A stretch of DNA of 64,000 nucleotides from Streptomyces sp. MspMP-M5 (GTDB taxonomy: Bacteria > Actinomycetota > Actinomycetes > Streptomycetales > Streptomycetaceae). Made by a program: the position numbers and the translations under genes. The notes below the pieces were generated by a model. It searched no databases and was not told where the DNA came from. It saw only the letters and a program-made list of their open reading frames with translations. The DNA is taken from NCBI RefSeq assembly GCF_000373585.1, contig NZ_KB891888.1, forward strand, positions 51,225-115,224, read 5' to 3'. Of the stretch, positions 1-7,911 are shown piece after piece (the stretch's first letter is position 1; every line of letters begins with the position of its first letter).

Positions 1-360
1 AGCGATCTGGGCCGCATCGGCCTGCAGCAGAAGTTCATCCTGGCGCTGCTGTCCGAGATCAAGCGGCAGGACGTGCTCGGCAACCCCGCCAAGCTCTACA
101 CCATCGCCAACGCCGCGACCAAGGCACTCACCACCGACTCCGAGCTGGGCTCGCTCACCAAGCTCGCCGCCTTCGCCGGGTCCCTCAAGGGGCTGGACAC
201 CTCGAAGACGGAGACCGTGATGCTGCCGGTCGACTACGACACCGCCGACCCCAACCGCGTCGTCGCCGCCCAGCCCCAGGCACGCGACCTGTGGAACGCC
301 CTGCGCGAGGACCGCCCCGTCCCCGCCGCCTCGAAGAGGTCTCCGGCGCACGGGGGTTAG
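1..360 (+). CDS. LCP (LytR-CpsA-Psr) family protein, C-terminal part
   Basis: The reading frame is open from the first base, so the N-terminus lies outside the window. The visible 119 residues begin with SDLGRIGLQQKFILALLSEI, the R-x-x-x-Q-Q-x-F-I-x-A-L stretch that closes the catalytic LCP domain. LCP proteins are membrane-anchored phosphotransferases that attach teichoic-acid-like or other anionic polymers to peptidoglycan, acting outside the membrane. The tail after residue 80 is hydrophilic and ends in a TAG whose TA is the IS target duplication and whose G is the first base of the IS5 element starting at 360. The natural C-terminus may therefore have been replaced or shortened by insertion. 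The family call is secure; how much of the tail was lost cannot be told from this window. Confidence 0.85.
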   Translation, partial: SDLGRIGLQQKFILALLSEIKRQDVLGNPAKLYTIANAATKALTTDSELGSLTKLAAFAGSLKGLDTSKTETVMLPVDYDTADPNRVVAAQPQARDLWNALREDRPVPAASKRSPAHGG

Positions 361-1364
361 GGCGCTTCTGACGGATCTTGGTGGATGGGGTGGATCTCGG
401 CTGTTGTCGGGCAGCGGTCTCGTATGGTGCGGCGACACGAGCTCACGGATGCGCAGTGGCAGAGGATCGAGTCCTTGCTGCCGGCCAATGGCAGACCCGG
501 CGGGCAGTGGGCGGATCACCGTAGGGTGATCAACGGGGTGCTGTTCAGGGCCCGGACCGGTGTGCCGTGGCCGGACCTGCCCGAGCGGTACGGTCCTTGG
601 CAGACCGTCTACGAGCGCCATCGCCGCTGGTCGGCCGACGGCACCTGGAAGGCCATCCTCGAAGAGTTGCAGATCCAGGCGGATGCCGGTGATCCGGACG
701 GCGCGCTGGCCCGGGAGGCTGAACGCAGCGAATGGGCGGTAAACATCGACTCCACCTCCTGCCGGGCACATCAGCATGCGGCCGGGGCCCGCCACCGGCC
801 GCCGCGTGACTTCCCGCAAAAGGGGGCGGTGCGCGTGAGGAGGCTGATGGGCGCGAGGCGTTGGGACGCTCGCGGGGCGGGCTGACCAGCAAGATCCATC
901 TGCTGTCCGACGACCGGGCCCGGCCGCTGACGTGGCAGACGTCTCCTGGACAGCGCGGTGACAGTCCCATGTTTGTCCCCGTGCTGTCCGGCTTACGCAT
1001 CCGTCGACGCGGTCGGGGGCGGCCTCGGACTCGTCCTGACCGCGTGCGCGGTGACAAGGCGTACTCCTCCGAGGCGAACCGTGCCCATCTGCGGCGGCGC
1101 GGGGTCAAGGCCACTATCGCGCAGCCCGATGACCAGCGGGCCAGCCGTAAGCGTCGCGGGAGAGCCGGGGGCCGGCCACCGGCCTTCGACAGGAGGCAGT
1201 ACCGCCGCCGCAGTGCTGTGGAGCGGTGCGTGAACAAGTGGAAGCAGTTCCGAGCAGTGGCCACCCGGTTCGACAAACGCGACTACATCTTCAATGGCAC
1301 TCTGACCGTCGCAGCGATCGTCATCTGGCTCCGCGACACCGTCCAAGAGCCATCAGAAGCGCCC
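360..1364 (+). mobile_element. IS5-family insertion sequence
   Basis: The 1,005-bp element has imperfect terminal inverted repeats: the left end GGGCGCTTCTGACGG (360-374) matches the reverse complement of the right end (1350-1364) with one mismatch. A TA dinucleotide flanks both sides (358-359 and 1365-1366), consistent with the short TA/TNA target duplications of this IS5 subgroup. It carries one transposase in two overlapping frames joined by a probable -1 frameshift. Immediately downstream lies a 19-bp copy of the left end (1367-1385), so the element probably landed beside, or recombined with, an older copy. It separates the LCP gene from the secreted-protein island. Confidence 0.85.
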
Positions 1365-1367
1365 TAG
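424..1367 (+). CDS. IS5-family DDE transposase, two frames joined by -1 frameshift
   Basis: The first frame (ATG 424 to stop 885) carries the DUF4096-type N-terminal domain (TDAQWQRIESLLP, GVPWPDLPERYGPWQTVYERHRRW) and the first catalytic Asp in NIDSTSCRAHQHA. The second frame (to 1367) carries ALGRSRGGLTSKIHL, the second Asp in VRGDKAYSS, and the Glu in VERCVNKWKQFRAVATRFDKR. Reading shifts by -1 at the A-AAG-GGG run (819-825), after which the -1 frame stays open into GGGAREEADGREALGRSRGG, exactly the expected continuation. This is the standard two-ORF layout of actinobacterial IS5 members, so I read it as intact rather than broken. The stop codon is TAG formed from the target TA (1365-1366) plus the following base. 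Confidence 0.85.
819..825 (+). promoter_or_regulatory. Programmed -1 frameshift slippery site in the IS5 transposase
   Basis: The heptamer A-AAG-GGG in the first frame lets tRNAs re-pair on AAA and GGG one base upstream. The two frames overlap here, and the conserved transposase sequence continues only in the -1 frame. The motif type is known from IS elements; its use here is inferred from the frame structure. Confidence 0.65.
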
Positions 1368-1385
1368 GGCGCTTCTGACGGATCT
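1367..1385 (+). repeat. 19-bp relic of the IS5 left end
   Basis: GGGCGCTTCTGACGGATCT here is identical to 360-378, after which the two copies diverge completely. It directly abuts the TA at the right end of the intact element. It most likely is the surviving edge of an earlier copy, or a solo end left by deletion. Confidence 0.75.
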
Positions 1386-1473
1386 CCGCGGTCCCCTGCG
1401 GGGAGGGAGAGCGTCGGGGACGAGCCGGCACAGGCACGTGCGGCCGGCCCGCCGGTACGCACCGGCCGACGGC

Positions 1474-2631
1474 CTACACCCGCTGCCACGCGCCCAACGC
1501 CAGGCCCCGTTCCGCACGCTGCCGGGCCACCCGGAGCGCGCCGTCCGCATCGAGGGCCACGAGCACCAGGCGGCCGCAGGCGTCCACGGCCAGGCCGGGG
1601 TGGCCCACGCACTCCTCACCGGTCGGCGTCCACCACACGCCCTCCGCTTCCGCGCCGGTCACGCACGCACCCAGCACCGGACGGCCGTCCGCGCCGCGGT
1701 GGGCCAGGACCGTGCAGTCGTGGCCGTCGACCTCGGCGCGGGCCACGGCGGTCGGCCCGCCGTCGGACGCGCCGCCGAGCGCGAGTGTCCCCTCCCCCGG
1801 GCGATGGGCGACGATCCCCCCGCCCTCGGCGTCGCTCCAGTAGTACGTGAGCCGCTCCGGGCCGGTCTCCAGCGCGACCGCGGAACCCTCGTGCGGCACG
1901 GCCGGAATGTCCTCGGCCTGCTCGAAAGCGCCGCGCGGCGCGGGCTGGTACCAGCGCAGCACCGAGGTCTCGGCCGGCGCCAACAGCTCGACCCGGCCGC
2001 CGCCGGTGGCGACCGCGGCCATCACGCCCAGCACCCGCCAACCGCGGATGTCCTCCCACTGCGCCCACTCACCCACCGCGGTCTGCCGCCGCGCGGACAC
2101 ACCTCCCCCGGCATTGCGGACGAACACGTGCAGCACCCCGTCGGCGCCCACGGCCGCCGTGGGGACGCCGAGTTGCGCGGCCGCCGCCGGCTCTTCGTGC
2201 GGGTTGTCCACACGTCGCCAGGTGGTGAGGGGGCGTCCCGACTGGAACTGGGTGGCGTGCGCGAGGTCCGCCTCCGTGCCGCCCTCGGGGTGCGGCCGGA
2301 CGCACCGCGCCATCAAGTGCACGTATCCGTCGGGTCCCTGGGCGACAGTGAGGTGGTCCGCGTCGGGAAGAGGGAAGACGTCCGGGCCGCTCCATTCGGG
2401 GCCGCCGGGGCGGGTCTCGGTCCAGCGGAGCACAGCTCCGGGGGCCAACGCATAGGCGGTGAGCCGGCCGTCGTTGCCCCGCAGCAGCCAGCGTCCGGTG
2501 GCGGGCCGAGCCGCGGCGAGGGCCGGGACGGCGGGGAGTCGACCGGGGACGGGCCGAGCGGCGGCGCGCCGTGGAGTGCCGGACGAGGTCGCCCGCTTCC
2601 GGCCGGACCTGCGTGCGGACCGCAACCCCAT
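1474..2631 (-). CDS. Hypothetical PLL/beta-propeller-like protein
   Basis: The product has about 385 residues. After a basic, low-complexity N-terminus, the body is built from repeated blades of the type G-x-D-G-x-L-x-A/V followed by W-x-x (for example RGNDGRLTAYALAPGAVLRW and VGADGVLHVFVRN), typical of PLL-like or tachylectin-like six-bladed propellers. No catalytic motif is visible. The opposite strand has a longer ORF (1438-2865), but only the minus frame gives coherent hydrophobic/Gly-Trp periodicity. The N-terminus (MGLRSARRSGRKRATSSG) looks atypical and lacks a clear signal peptide, so the true start may be further in or the 5' end may be damaged. The gene lies just behind the IS5 element and is transcribed toward it. 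Confidence 0.55.
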   Translation of the reverse strand: MGLRSARRSGRKRATSSGTPRRAAARPVPGRLPAVPALAAARPATGRWLLRGNDGRLTAYALAPGAVLRWTETRPGGPEWSGPDVFPLPDADHLTVAQGPDGYVHLMARCVRPHPEGGTEADLAHATQFQSGRPLTTWRRVDNPHEEPAAAAQLGVPTAAVGADGVLHVFVRNAGGGVSARRQTAVGEWAQWEDIRGWRVLGVMAAVATGGGRVELLAPAETSVLRWYQPAPRGAFEQAEDIPAVPHEGSAVALETGPERLTYYWSDAEGGGIVAHRPGEGTLALGGASDGGPTAVARAEVDGHDCTVLAHRGADGRPVLGACVTGAEAEGVWWTPTGEECVGHPGLAVDACGRLVLVALDADGALRVARQRAERGLALGAWQRV

Positions 2632-3197
2632 CGCTCGCCGCCAACCTTCCGTACTTCCATGCCCTGCAACGCCCAGGGCCGGTGCGGCAGAGGCTTTTCA
2701 CTCCACGGGGGCGACCCCTCGTCGCGGCGGGCAGAGCCCACCGACAGCGTCAGCCAGGGGAAGCATCCACCCGCCGGAACAAGCGCGTTCGCCCGGTACG
2801 CCGGACACGGCCCAGGCACGGCCACGTTCCCTGTATGCCACCGACAATACCATTTTGACTGGTAAGGGGTATTGGGTGCAGGTTTCCTCCGCGAGCGGAA
2901 GCGTCTGCCGAGCCTGCATGCCGGTGCCCACCCCAACCGGCAAGGCAAAGGCCCCCGTGCCCGGTGAATCCGTAACACGTATCGCTAGCCAGCGAATTGA
3001 CGGAGTGTCACAAAAAAACGAAGTCAACTCTCCCGGCAAGGGCGCAAGGCATCACTCCAAGACGGCGCCATCGGACCGAGCCCCGGCCCGATGGCTCGGT
3101 TGACATGTCGCTTTCTCCTGTAAAGATTGAGTTAATAATAGGTCATCACGCCTTATAGGGCGTGACGCAACCAATGTCCAAGTAATGGGAGAAGTAC
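2632..3197. other. 566-bp intergenic region with AT-rich promoter zone
   Basis: No convincing gene is present. The last 100 bases are clearly AT-richer than the surroundings and contain a perfect 7-bp inverted repeat, TCACGCC (3146-3152) and GGCGTGA (3159-3165), separated by six bases, about 35 bases before the next start codon. This is a plausible promoter/operator or leader hairpin for the FG-GAP gene at 3198; no regulator can be named. Confidence 0.5.
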
Positions 3198-4187
3198 GTG
3201 GGTTTCCGTCCCGGCCGTAAGCGTGGCCGCGCACTCACCAAGATCGTCACGGCGGCGCTCGCAGCCAGCCTGCTGGGTGCGGCCGAGGGAACCGCAGTCG
3301 CCGACAGCCCCGACCCCGTTCCGGCGCCTTTGCAGAACATCCGACCCGAGGCGCTGAAGCTGACCGTTCCCTGGGCCGCCAAGGGCAAGACCCCGAACGC
3401 CCCCGAAAGCCGCATGGCCGCATCCGCGCCCGCCGCCCCGGGCCCGGCGGGCGTCCCGTCCTTCCACTTCTCGGGCGTATCGCGTGGCGGCAACCTCTAC
3501 CAGCAGCTGCCGAACGGCAACGGCTTCGAGCCGCGCACCCTCGTGGGGCCCGGCTGGGACGTCTTCAAGGCCGCACAGAACGTCGACCGCGACAAGGACG
3601 GTTTCGCCGACGGGCTCTACACCTGGGGCACCGACGGCAACCTGCGCTTCACGTCCCCGAAGAACGAGTTCGAGACCGAGACCGTTCTGGTCGGCGGGGG
3701 CTGGAACATCTACGACAAGGTCCTCTCTCCGGGGGACCTCGGGGGTGGCACGGAGCCCGACATCATGGCCGTCGACAAGGCGGGCGTGATGTACGTCTAC
3801 CTCGCCTACTCCGACGGCAAGCTGACCGACCGGGTCAAGATCGGCGGCGGCTGGGACCAGTACACCCAGATAGCCGGCCAGGGCGACCTCACCGGTGACG
3901 GCAAGGCCGACATCGTCGCTCGCGACAAGTCGGGAGTCCTGTGGCTCTACAAGGGCACCGGAAACTGGCGGACCCCTTTCGAGGCCCGCCAGAAGATCGG
4001 CGGCGGCTGGAACGCCTACGACTACCTGCTCTCCACCGGTGATGTGAACGGCGACGGCAACGCGGACCTACTGGCCCGCACCCCCAGCGGCGACCTGATG
4101 CTGTGCAAGGGCAACGGCACCACCGCGCCGTACGACAGGCCGGTCAAGATCGGCTGGAACTACGACACCTACCGCCTGATGTTCTGA
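3198..4187 (+). CDS. Secreted FG-GAP/VCBS repeat protein
   Basis: This 329-residue protein starts at GTG 3198, preceded by GGGAGAAG. It has a basic n-region (MGFRPGRKRGRALTK), a hydrophobic core, and an A-x-A type cleavage region near residue 36 (TAVADS), so it is predicted to be exported. The mature part carries at least five repeats with Ca-binding-like D-x-D-x-D-G loops: NVDRDKDGFADGLY, GDLTGDGKADIVARD, GDVNGDGNADLLART. The recurring GGGW(N/D)xY motif marks each blade. This layout is the actinobacterial FG-GAP_3/VCBS propeller, commonly an extracellular binding module; no enzymatic domain is visible. It is the first of a run of exported proteins ending with the toxin-like gene at 9139, and has its own terminator at 4211-4250. 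Confidence 0.8.
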   Translation: MGFRPGRKRGRALTKIVTAALAASLLGAAEGTAVADSPDPVPAPLQNIRPEALKLTVPWAAKGKTPNAPESRMAASAPAAPGPAGVPSFHFSGVSRGGNLYQQLPNGNGFEPRTLVGPGWDVFKAAQNVDRDKDGFADGLYTWGTDGNLRFTSPKNEFETETVLVGGGWNIYDKVLSPGDLGGGTEPDIMAVDKAGVMYVYLAYSDGKLTDRVKIGGGWDQYTQIAGQGDLTGDGKADIVARDKSGVLWLYKGTGNWRTPFEARQKIGGGWNAYDYLLSTGDVNGDGNADLLARTPSGDLMLCKGNGTTAPYDRPVKIGWNYDTYRLMF

Positions 4188-4210
4188 CGTCCCATCGCCC
4201 CACTGCCGGC

Positions 4211-4250
4211 GCAGGGGGCCGCACTCCCTCCGAGGAGTACGGCCCCCTGC
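4211..4250 (+). terminator. Strong hairpin terminator after the FG-GAP gene
   Basis: GCAGGGGGCCG (4211-4221) pairs perfectly with CGGCCCCCTGC (4240-4250), and the inner bases ACTCC/GGAGT extend the stem after one mismatch, leaving a six-base loop. It lies 24 bases after the stop. It has no U-run, as is common for Streptomyces terminators. Confidence 0.75.
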
Positions 4251-4862
4251 GCTCGAGTACGGCGGGCCGCGTCCTGCCTGGATTCATCGAGCCCCGCGCC
4301 GGGGAAGCGGCAGATCCCACCCCGCCGGGCATCCCATGCAGGCTCATGTGCGTCATGTCACCCCATTCCGATCAAGATTTGATAAAGAGTCGCTTTTCTT
4401 TGTGATTGCCCGTCAGTTGCCGCCAACCCCTGTGGCTGTGGGCCAGAGGGCCACCTCCGGAGGCGTGACCGGCCTCTTCGAGCCGGCACACGGGCATTGA
4501 ATCTCTTGGTCAAGACCTGATACTTACTTAATCAGACATTTACGGATACTGCCCGCCATCAACGGGCGTCGCTCAGCAGGGGATTCGACCAGTCATGACC
4601 GTGGAGGCCGGGCCTGCATCTCCTGCTTCGGGCGCTGTTCAGGAGCGGTCAGGCCGGTCCCGCCCCGTGTCCTGCTTCCGCATTCCCGGCCTCGCCTCGC
4701 GCCCGGTTCTGCCGGCGGCCTGAGAAGGCCGGGTCGGAAGCGGCAGCTGCCCCTCAAACAACCGTCGACCGACGGCAATCGACATCTCCGAGTTGCGTTT
4801 CCGTCTGCCCACAACACACCGGGCCGCGCCCACGAGACGCTGGAAGGGTTACTGAACACAGA
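4251..4862. other. Intergenic region upstream of the ALF-AbfB gene
   Basis: No gene is supported. Between about 4360 and 4550 the sequence is distinctly AT-rich for this genome and includes a small dyad CTGAT (4517-4521) / ATCAG (4531-4535). This is the likely promoter area for 4863. The part from 4600 to 4850 returns to normal composition without recognisable signals. Confidence 0.4.
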
Positions 4863-6452
4863 ATGGACAAGAGCCGCACCAACAACGCGGGAATGCGGAG
4901 GGCCCTCACGCGGGGGATCGTGACCGCCACCGCGCTCGCGGCGGTCACCGGCGTGGCCGCACCGGTCTCCTTTGCCGCACCGACGGACTCGGTGGCCCAG
5001 GCAGGGGCGATCGGGACCGACGAAATGCAGCGTGTGAAGGCCGCGGGCGTGGTGGGCCTCGACCCGAGCCCCGACATGATGATCCTCAGCGACAGCGACT
5101 TCATCCACGCGCTGTGGCAGAAGGCCAGGGATGCCGGCGATCCCCAGCGAGCGGTGCGTATTGCCGCTGAGGAAGTCATGATGGTCGGCACCTCGGCCGA
5201 GGATCAGATTCGCTTCATCACCACCGGCATCCACGAAGCGCACAAGGTCGACAAGCAGCGGGAAGTGGACGAGGCCGCTGCCGGCCGTGCGGCACGGACG
5301 GCCAAGCAGCAGGTCCTGATCAAGATCGGCATAACGGTCACCCCGGAATTGCTGGGGCTCAGTGACGACAATTTCATCCGGGCCGTCATGAAGAACCCCG
5401 CTTCCGGCCAGGAGGTGAGGGACGCGGCCGCCCGCGCATTGGCCGGTGATGCCGCATCCTGGCAGGCGTTCATCGCCACCGGCGCGGGTGAGGCCCGCGA
5501 CCGCGACGTGGCCAACGAGCTGAAGGAGAAGGCGGAGAAGGAGGCCGAGGAACTCAGGCACCGCGAGGACCTGAAGGACCGCAAGAGCACCGTGACGCTG
5601 TTCACGTCGCGCTTCGACATCACGTTCCCCGACTCCGTCCTCGACCTCACCGACGACAACTTCATCCGCGAACTCCTGCGCCGCACCCCCACCGAACACC
5701 AGCACTCCGAGCTCTACGTCGCGGCCCAGCGGGCCGTGCTCAGCTCCAACCCGGCGGACTGGAAGGAATTCCTTCACGTCGGCGCCGTGCAAGCCAACAA
5801 TCTCGACTACGAGAACGCCCGCAAGAAGCGGGCCGCCGACGACCGTAGGGCGGCGCTGCAGATCCAGGCCCGCGCCGAGAAGACCGGGGTCCACCCCGGC
5901 CTGGTCGCCGCGGCGAAGAAGGCGCTGGCCGGGAGCGACGAGGACGTCGTGCGGTTCCTCCAGACAGGCCACACCCGCGCCCTGCGGCAGTCCCTCCAGG
6001 CGAGCAACGCCCAACTCGCCGGCTGGTACGTCCGCCAGTCCGACGCCGACAAGGGAGAGGCGTTCCTCGCCCCCGTCAACGGCAAGGGAAAGCAGGCCGA
6101 CCGCGAGGACGCCACCTGGAGCGTCGTGCCCGCCCTCGGCGGCCAGAGCGGTTGCTACTCGTTCGAGTCGTCCCGCAAGCCCGGCTACTACCTGATGCAG
6201 AAGGACCTCCGGGTCCGACTGGCCGCCGACGACAAGAGCGAAGCATTCCGCAAGGACGCCACCTGGTGCGCCCGCAAGGGCCTGACCGGTTCCGGTACGT
6301 CCTTCGAGTCGGCCGGCAAGCCGGGGCACTGGCTGCGGCAGTTCCAGGGCGATCTCTACGCGGCCGACAAGAGCGGCAAGCACCGCTACGAAGCCGAGAA
6401 GGACTTCGCCCAGGACGCCACCTGGAAGATCTCCGCCCCGCTCGCGCGCTGA
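4863..6452 (+). CDS. Secreted ALF-repeat protein with C-terminal AbfB-like lectin domain
   Basis: This 529-residue protein starts at ATG 4863 with a GGAAGG ribosome site about 12 bases upstream. It has a signal peptide (GIVTATALAAVTGVAAPVSFAA). Residues about 70-370 contain ALF repeats (Pfam 'short repeats of unknown function'), recognised by A-AL-x6-FL/I-x2-G-x3-A: ALAGDAASWQAFIATGAGEA, AVLSSNPADWKEFLHVGAVQA, ALAGSDEDVVRFLQTGHTRA. From about residue 385 the pattern SFESxxKPGxYL, repeated with DATW, matches AbfB/CBM42-type beta-trefoil modules that bind arabinofuranose-containing glycans. ALF repeats are described in actinobacterial polymorphic-toxin architectures; no toxin domain is seen here. 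A binding/accessory function outside the cell is inferred from context. Confidence 0.8.
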   Translation: MDKSRTNNAGMRRALTRGIVTATALAAVTGVAAPVSFAAPTDSVAQAGAIGTDEMQRVKAAGVVGLDPSPDMMILSDSDFIHALWQKARDAGDPQRAVRIAAEEVMMVGTSAEDQIRFITTGIHEAHKVDKQREVDEAAAGRAARTAKQQVLIKIGITVTPELLGLSDDNFIRAVMKNPASGQEVRDAAARALAGDAASWQAFIATGAGEARDRDVANELKEKAEKEAEELRHREDLKDRKSTVTLFTSRFDITFPDSVLDLTDDNFIRELLRRTPTEHQHSELYVAAQRAVLSSNPADWKEFLHVGAVQANNLDYENARKKRAADDRRAALQIQARAEKTGVHPGLVAAAKKALAGSDEDVVRFLQTGHTRALRQSLQASNAQLAGWYVRQSDADKGEAFLAPVNGKGKQADREDATWSVVPALGGQSGCYSFESSRKPGYYLMQKDLRVRLAADDKSEAFRKDATWCARKGLTGSGTSFESAGKPGHWLRQFQGDLYAADKSGKHRYEAEKDFAQDATWKISAPLAR

Positions 6453-6511
6453 CGCACCGCCCGGCGAACCCACTCCTCTCCTCAAGAAGCAAGAAGGACG
6501 GAACACCCCCC

Positions 6512-7066
6512 ATGTCTCGGACAACCCGAGCCGCGCTGGCCATCGCCGCCGGCGTCACCGCGCTGGCCGGCAGCGTCACCACGGCACACGCGGACGAGGC
6601 CAAGCCCCGCGCCGCCGCCGTCCAGTCGACGGTCGTCCAGCTGCAGGCGGCCCACAGCGGACAGTGCCTCACCATCGCCGACGGCAGCTTCCGCAACGGC
6701 GCCAACGCGGTGCAGTCGAAGTGCGCCGACGGGGCGGACAACCAGCTCTTCGAACTGGTCTCCACCGGTTCGGCGACCTTCGAGGTACGGGCCAAGCACA
6801 GCGGCAAGTGCCTGGAAGTGGAGAACAGCGGCACCCAGGCCGGCGCCAACGTCCAGCAGTGGTGGTGCGTCGACGGCAGCCAGATGCGCTGGCGTCTGGT
6901 GATGGTCGACATCGTCAAGGAGCTCTACGAGCTGCGGCCCACGCACACGGACCTGCGCTGCCTGGACATCAAGGACGCCAGTCTCAAGGAAGGCGCCAAC
7001 GCGCAGAGCTGGTACTGCAACGGCAGCAACGCCCAGCGCTGGCAGCTCAAGCCCGCCAAGGTCTGA
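6512..7066 (+). CDS. Secreted ricin-type beta-trefoil lectin (paralogue 1)
   Basis: The start is taken at ATG 6512, preceded by AGAAGGACGGA; the upstream in-frame extension overlaps the previous gene. The 184-residue product has a signal peptide (MSRTTRAALAIAAGVTALAG to THADEA) and a single RICIN/CBM13 domain with three sub-repeats: HSGQCLTIADGS, HSGKCLEVENSGTQAGANVQQWWC, LRCLDIKDASLKEGANAQSWYC, with the Q-x-W signatures. Such domains bind galactose-type or other surface sugars. It is a near copy of 7185-7865 (shared GKCLEVENSGTQAGA and L-Y-x-LRP-x-HT-x-x-RCLDI), so the pair arose by tandem duplication. The opposing terminator at 7081-7116 separates the two. Confidence 0.85.
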   Translation: MSRTTRAALAIAAGVTALAGSVTTAHADEAKPRAAAVQSTVVQLQAAHSGQCLTIADGSFRNGANAVQSKCADGADNQLFELVSTGSATFEVRAKHSGKCLEVENSGTQAGANVQQWWCVDGSQMRWRLVMVDIVKELYELRPTHTDLRCLDIKDASLKEGANAQSWYCNGSNAQRWQLKPAKV

Positions 7067-7080
7067 CCTCGCCCGCGTCC

Positions 7081-7116
7081 GCCGAGCCGGTCACCGCCCC
7101 TCGTGACCGGCTCGGC
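7081..7116. terminator. Perfect 14-bp hairpin between the lectin genes
   Basis: GCCGAGCCGGTCAC (7081-7094) and GTGACCGGCTCGGC (7103-7116) are perfectly complementary with an eight-base loop, 14 bases after the stop of the first lectin gene. Confidence 0.75.
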
Positions 7117-7184
7117 ACCGCCGGGCAACGCCCCGCGCCCGCCCCTCCGGGCTCCCCACCCATCGAGAAGAAACGGACTTCCAG

Positions 7185-7865
7185 ATGTCTCGGACCATCC
7201 GAGCCGCCCTGGCCATCGCCTGCAGCGTTGCCGCACTGACCGCCGGCGCGACCACCGCCTACGCGAGCGGAAGCGATTCCGCCAAGGACAGTGCCAAGGC
7301 CGCCCTTGCGGCGGCGTCCAAGGCGGCCGGCAAGGACTCCGCCGCGGACGCCGCCGCCAAGGCCGCCGAGGCCGCCCGCGAGGCCACCAACAGGGCCCGG
7401 ACCGCCAAGGACGCCGCCTCGGACAAGGGCGACACCGTTCGGCTCCAGCTCCCGCACAGCGGCAAGTGCCTCGGCATCGACTCCGCCAGCAAGGACAACG
7501 GCGCGGCCGCACTGCAGTGGACGTGCAACGAAGGCCAGGCACAGCAGTGGCGCGCCATCCCCACCGTCGACTCCTCCTACGTGCTGCGCAACGAGTACAG
7601 CGGCAAGTGCCTGGAGGTGGAGAACAGCGGCACCCAGGCCGGTGCCCGTGTCCAGCAGTGGGGCTGCAGCGGCGGCGGTGCCCAGCTGCGCTGGCGGATG
7701 GTCCTCGTCGATCCCGTCAACAAGCTCTACCAGCTGCGCCCCATGCACACCCCGGATCGCTGCCTGGACATCGACCACGGCAAGCAGGACGACGGCGCCA
7801 AGGCCCAGCAGTGGTACTGCAACCAGACCGAGGCGCAGCTGTGGCGGGTTCTGCCGGTCAAGTGA
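7185..7865 (+). CDS. Secreted ricin-type beta-trefoil lectin with Ala/Lys-rich linker (paralogue 2)
   Basis: This 226-residue protein has a signal peptide nearly identical to that of its upstream paralogue (MSRTIRAALAIACSVAALTA). A charged, alanine-rich helical segment follows at residues 30-80 (SAKDSAKAALAAASKAAGK and similar), then a RICIN domain with three Q-x-W repeats (SGKCLGIDSASKDNGAAALQ, SGKCLEVENSGTQAGARVQQ, DRCLDIDHGKQDDGAKAQQW). The helical insert is the main difference from 6512-7066 and resembles the coiled-coil body of the 9139 toxin-like protein, so the two may interact; that is inference. Start ATG 7185 follows AGAAGAAACGGA. Confidence 0.85.
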   Translation: MSRTIRAALAIACSVAALTAGATTAYASGSDSAKDSAKAALAAASKAAGKDSAADAAAKAAEAAREATNRARTAKDAASDKGDTVRLQLPHSGKCLGIDSASKDNGAAALQWTCNEGQAQQWRAIPTVDSSYVLRNEYSGKCLEVENSGTQAGARVQQWGCSGGGAQLRWRMVLVDPVNKLYQLRPMHTPDRCLDIDHGKQDDGAKAQQWYCNQTEAQLWRVLPVK

Positions 7866-7911
7866 CCTCTCGATCAGCGCAATGGAATCCTCCGATCTCG
7901 AAAGGCCAACA

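Noticed and set aside
385..1367. IS5 transposase as a pseudogene broken by frameshift
   Set aside because: The two frames overlap at an A-AAG-GGG slippery site and the -1 fusion restores all DDE motifs, so programmed frameshifting explains it better than decay.
1438..2865. 475-codon plus-strand ORF opposite the propeller gene
   Set aside because: The minus frame shows regular propeller blades; the plus frame is Arg/Gly/Pro-rich noise. Only one can be real.
4593..6524. 643-codon minus-strand ORF opposite the ALF-AbfB gene
   Set aside because: It is antisense to a protein with signal peptide, ALF repeats and AbfB domain; no domain is readable in it.
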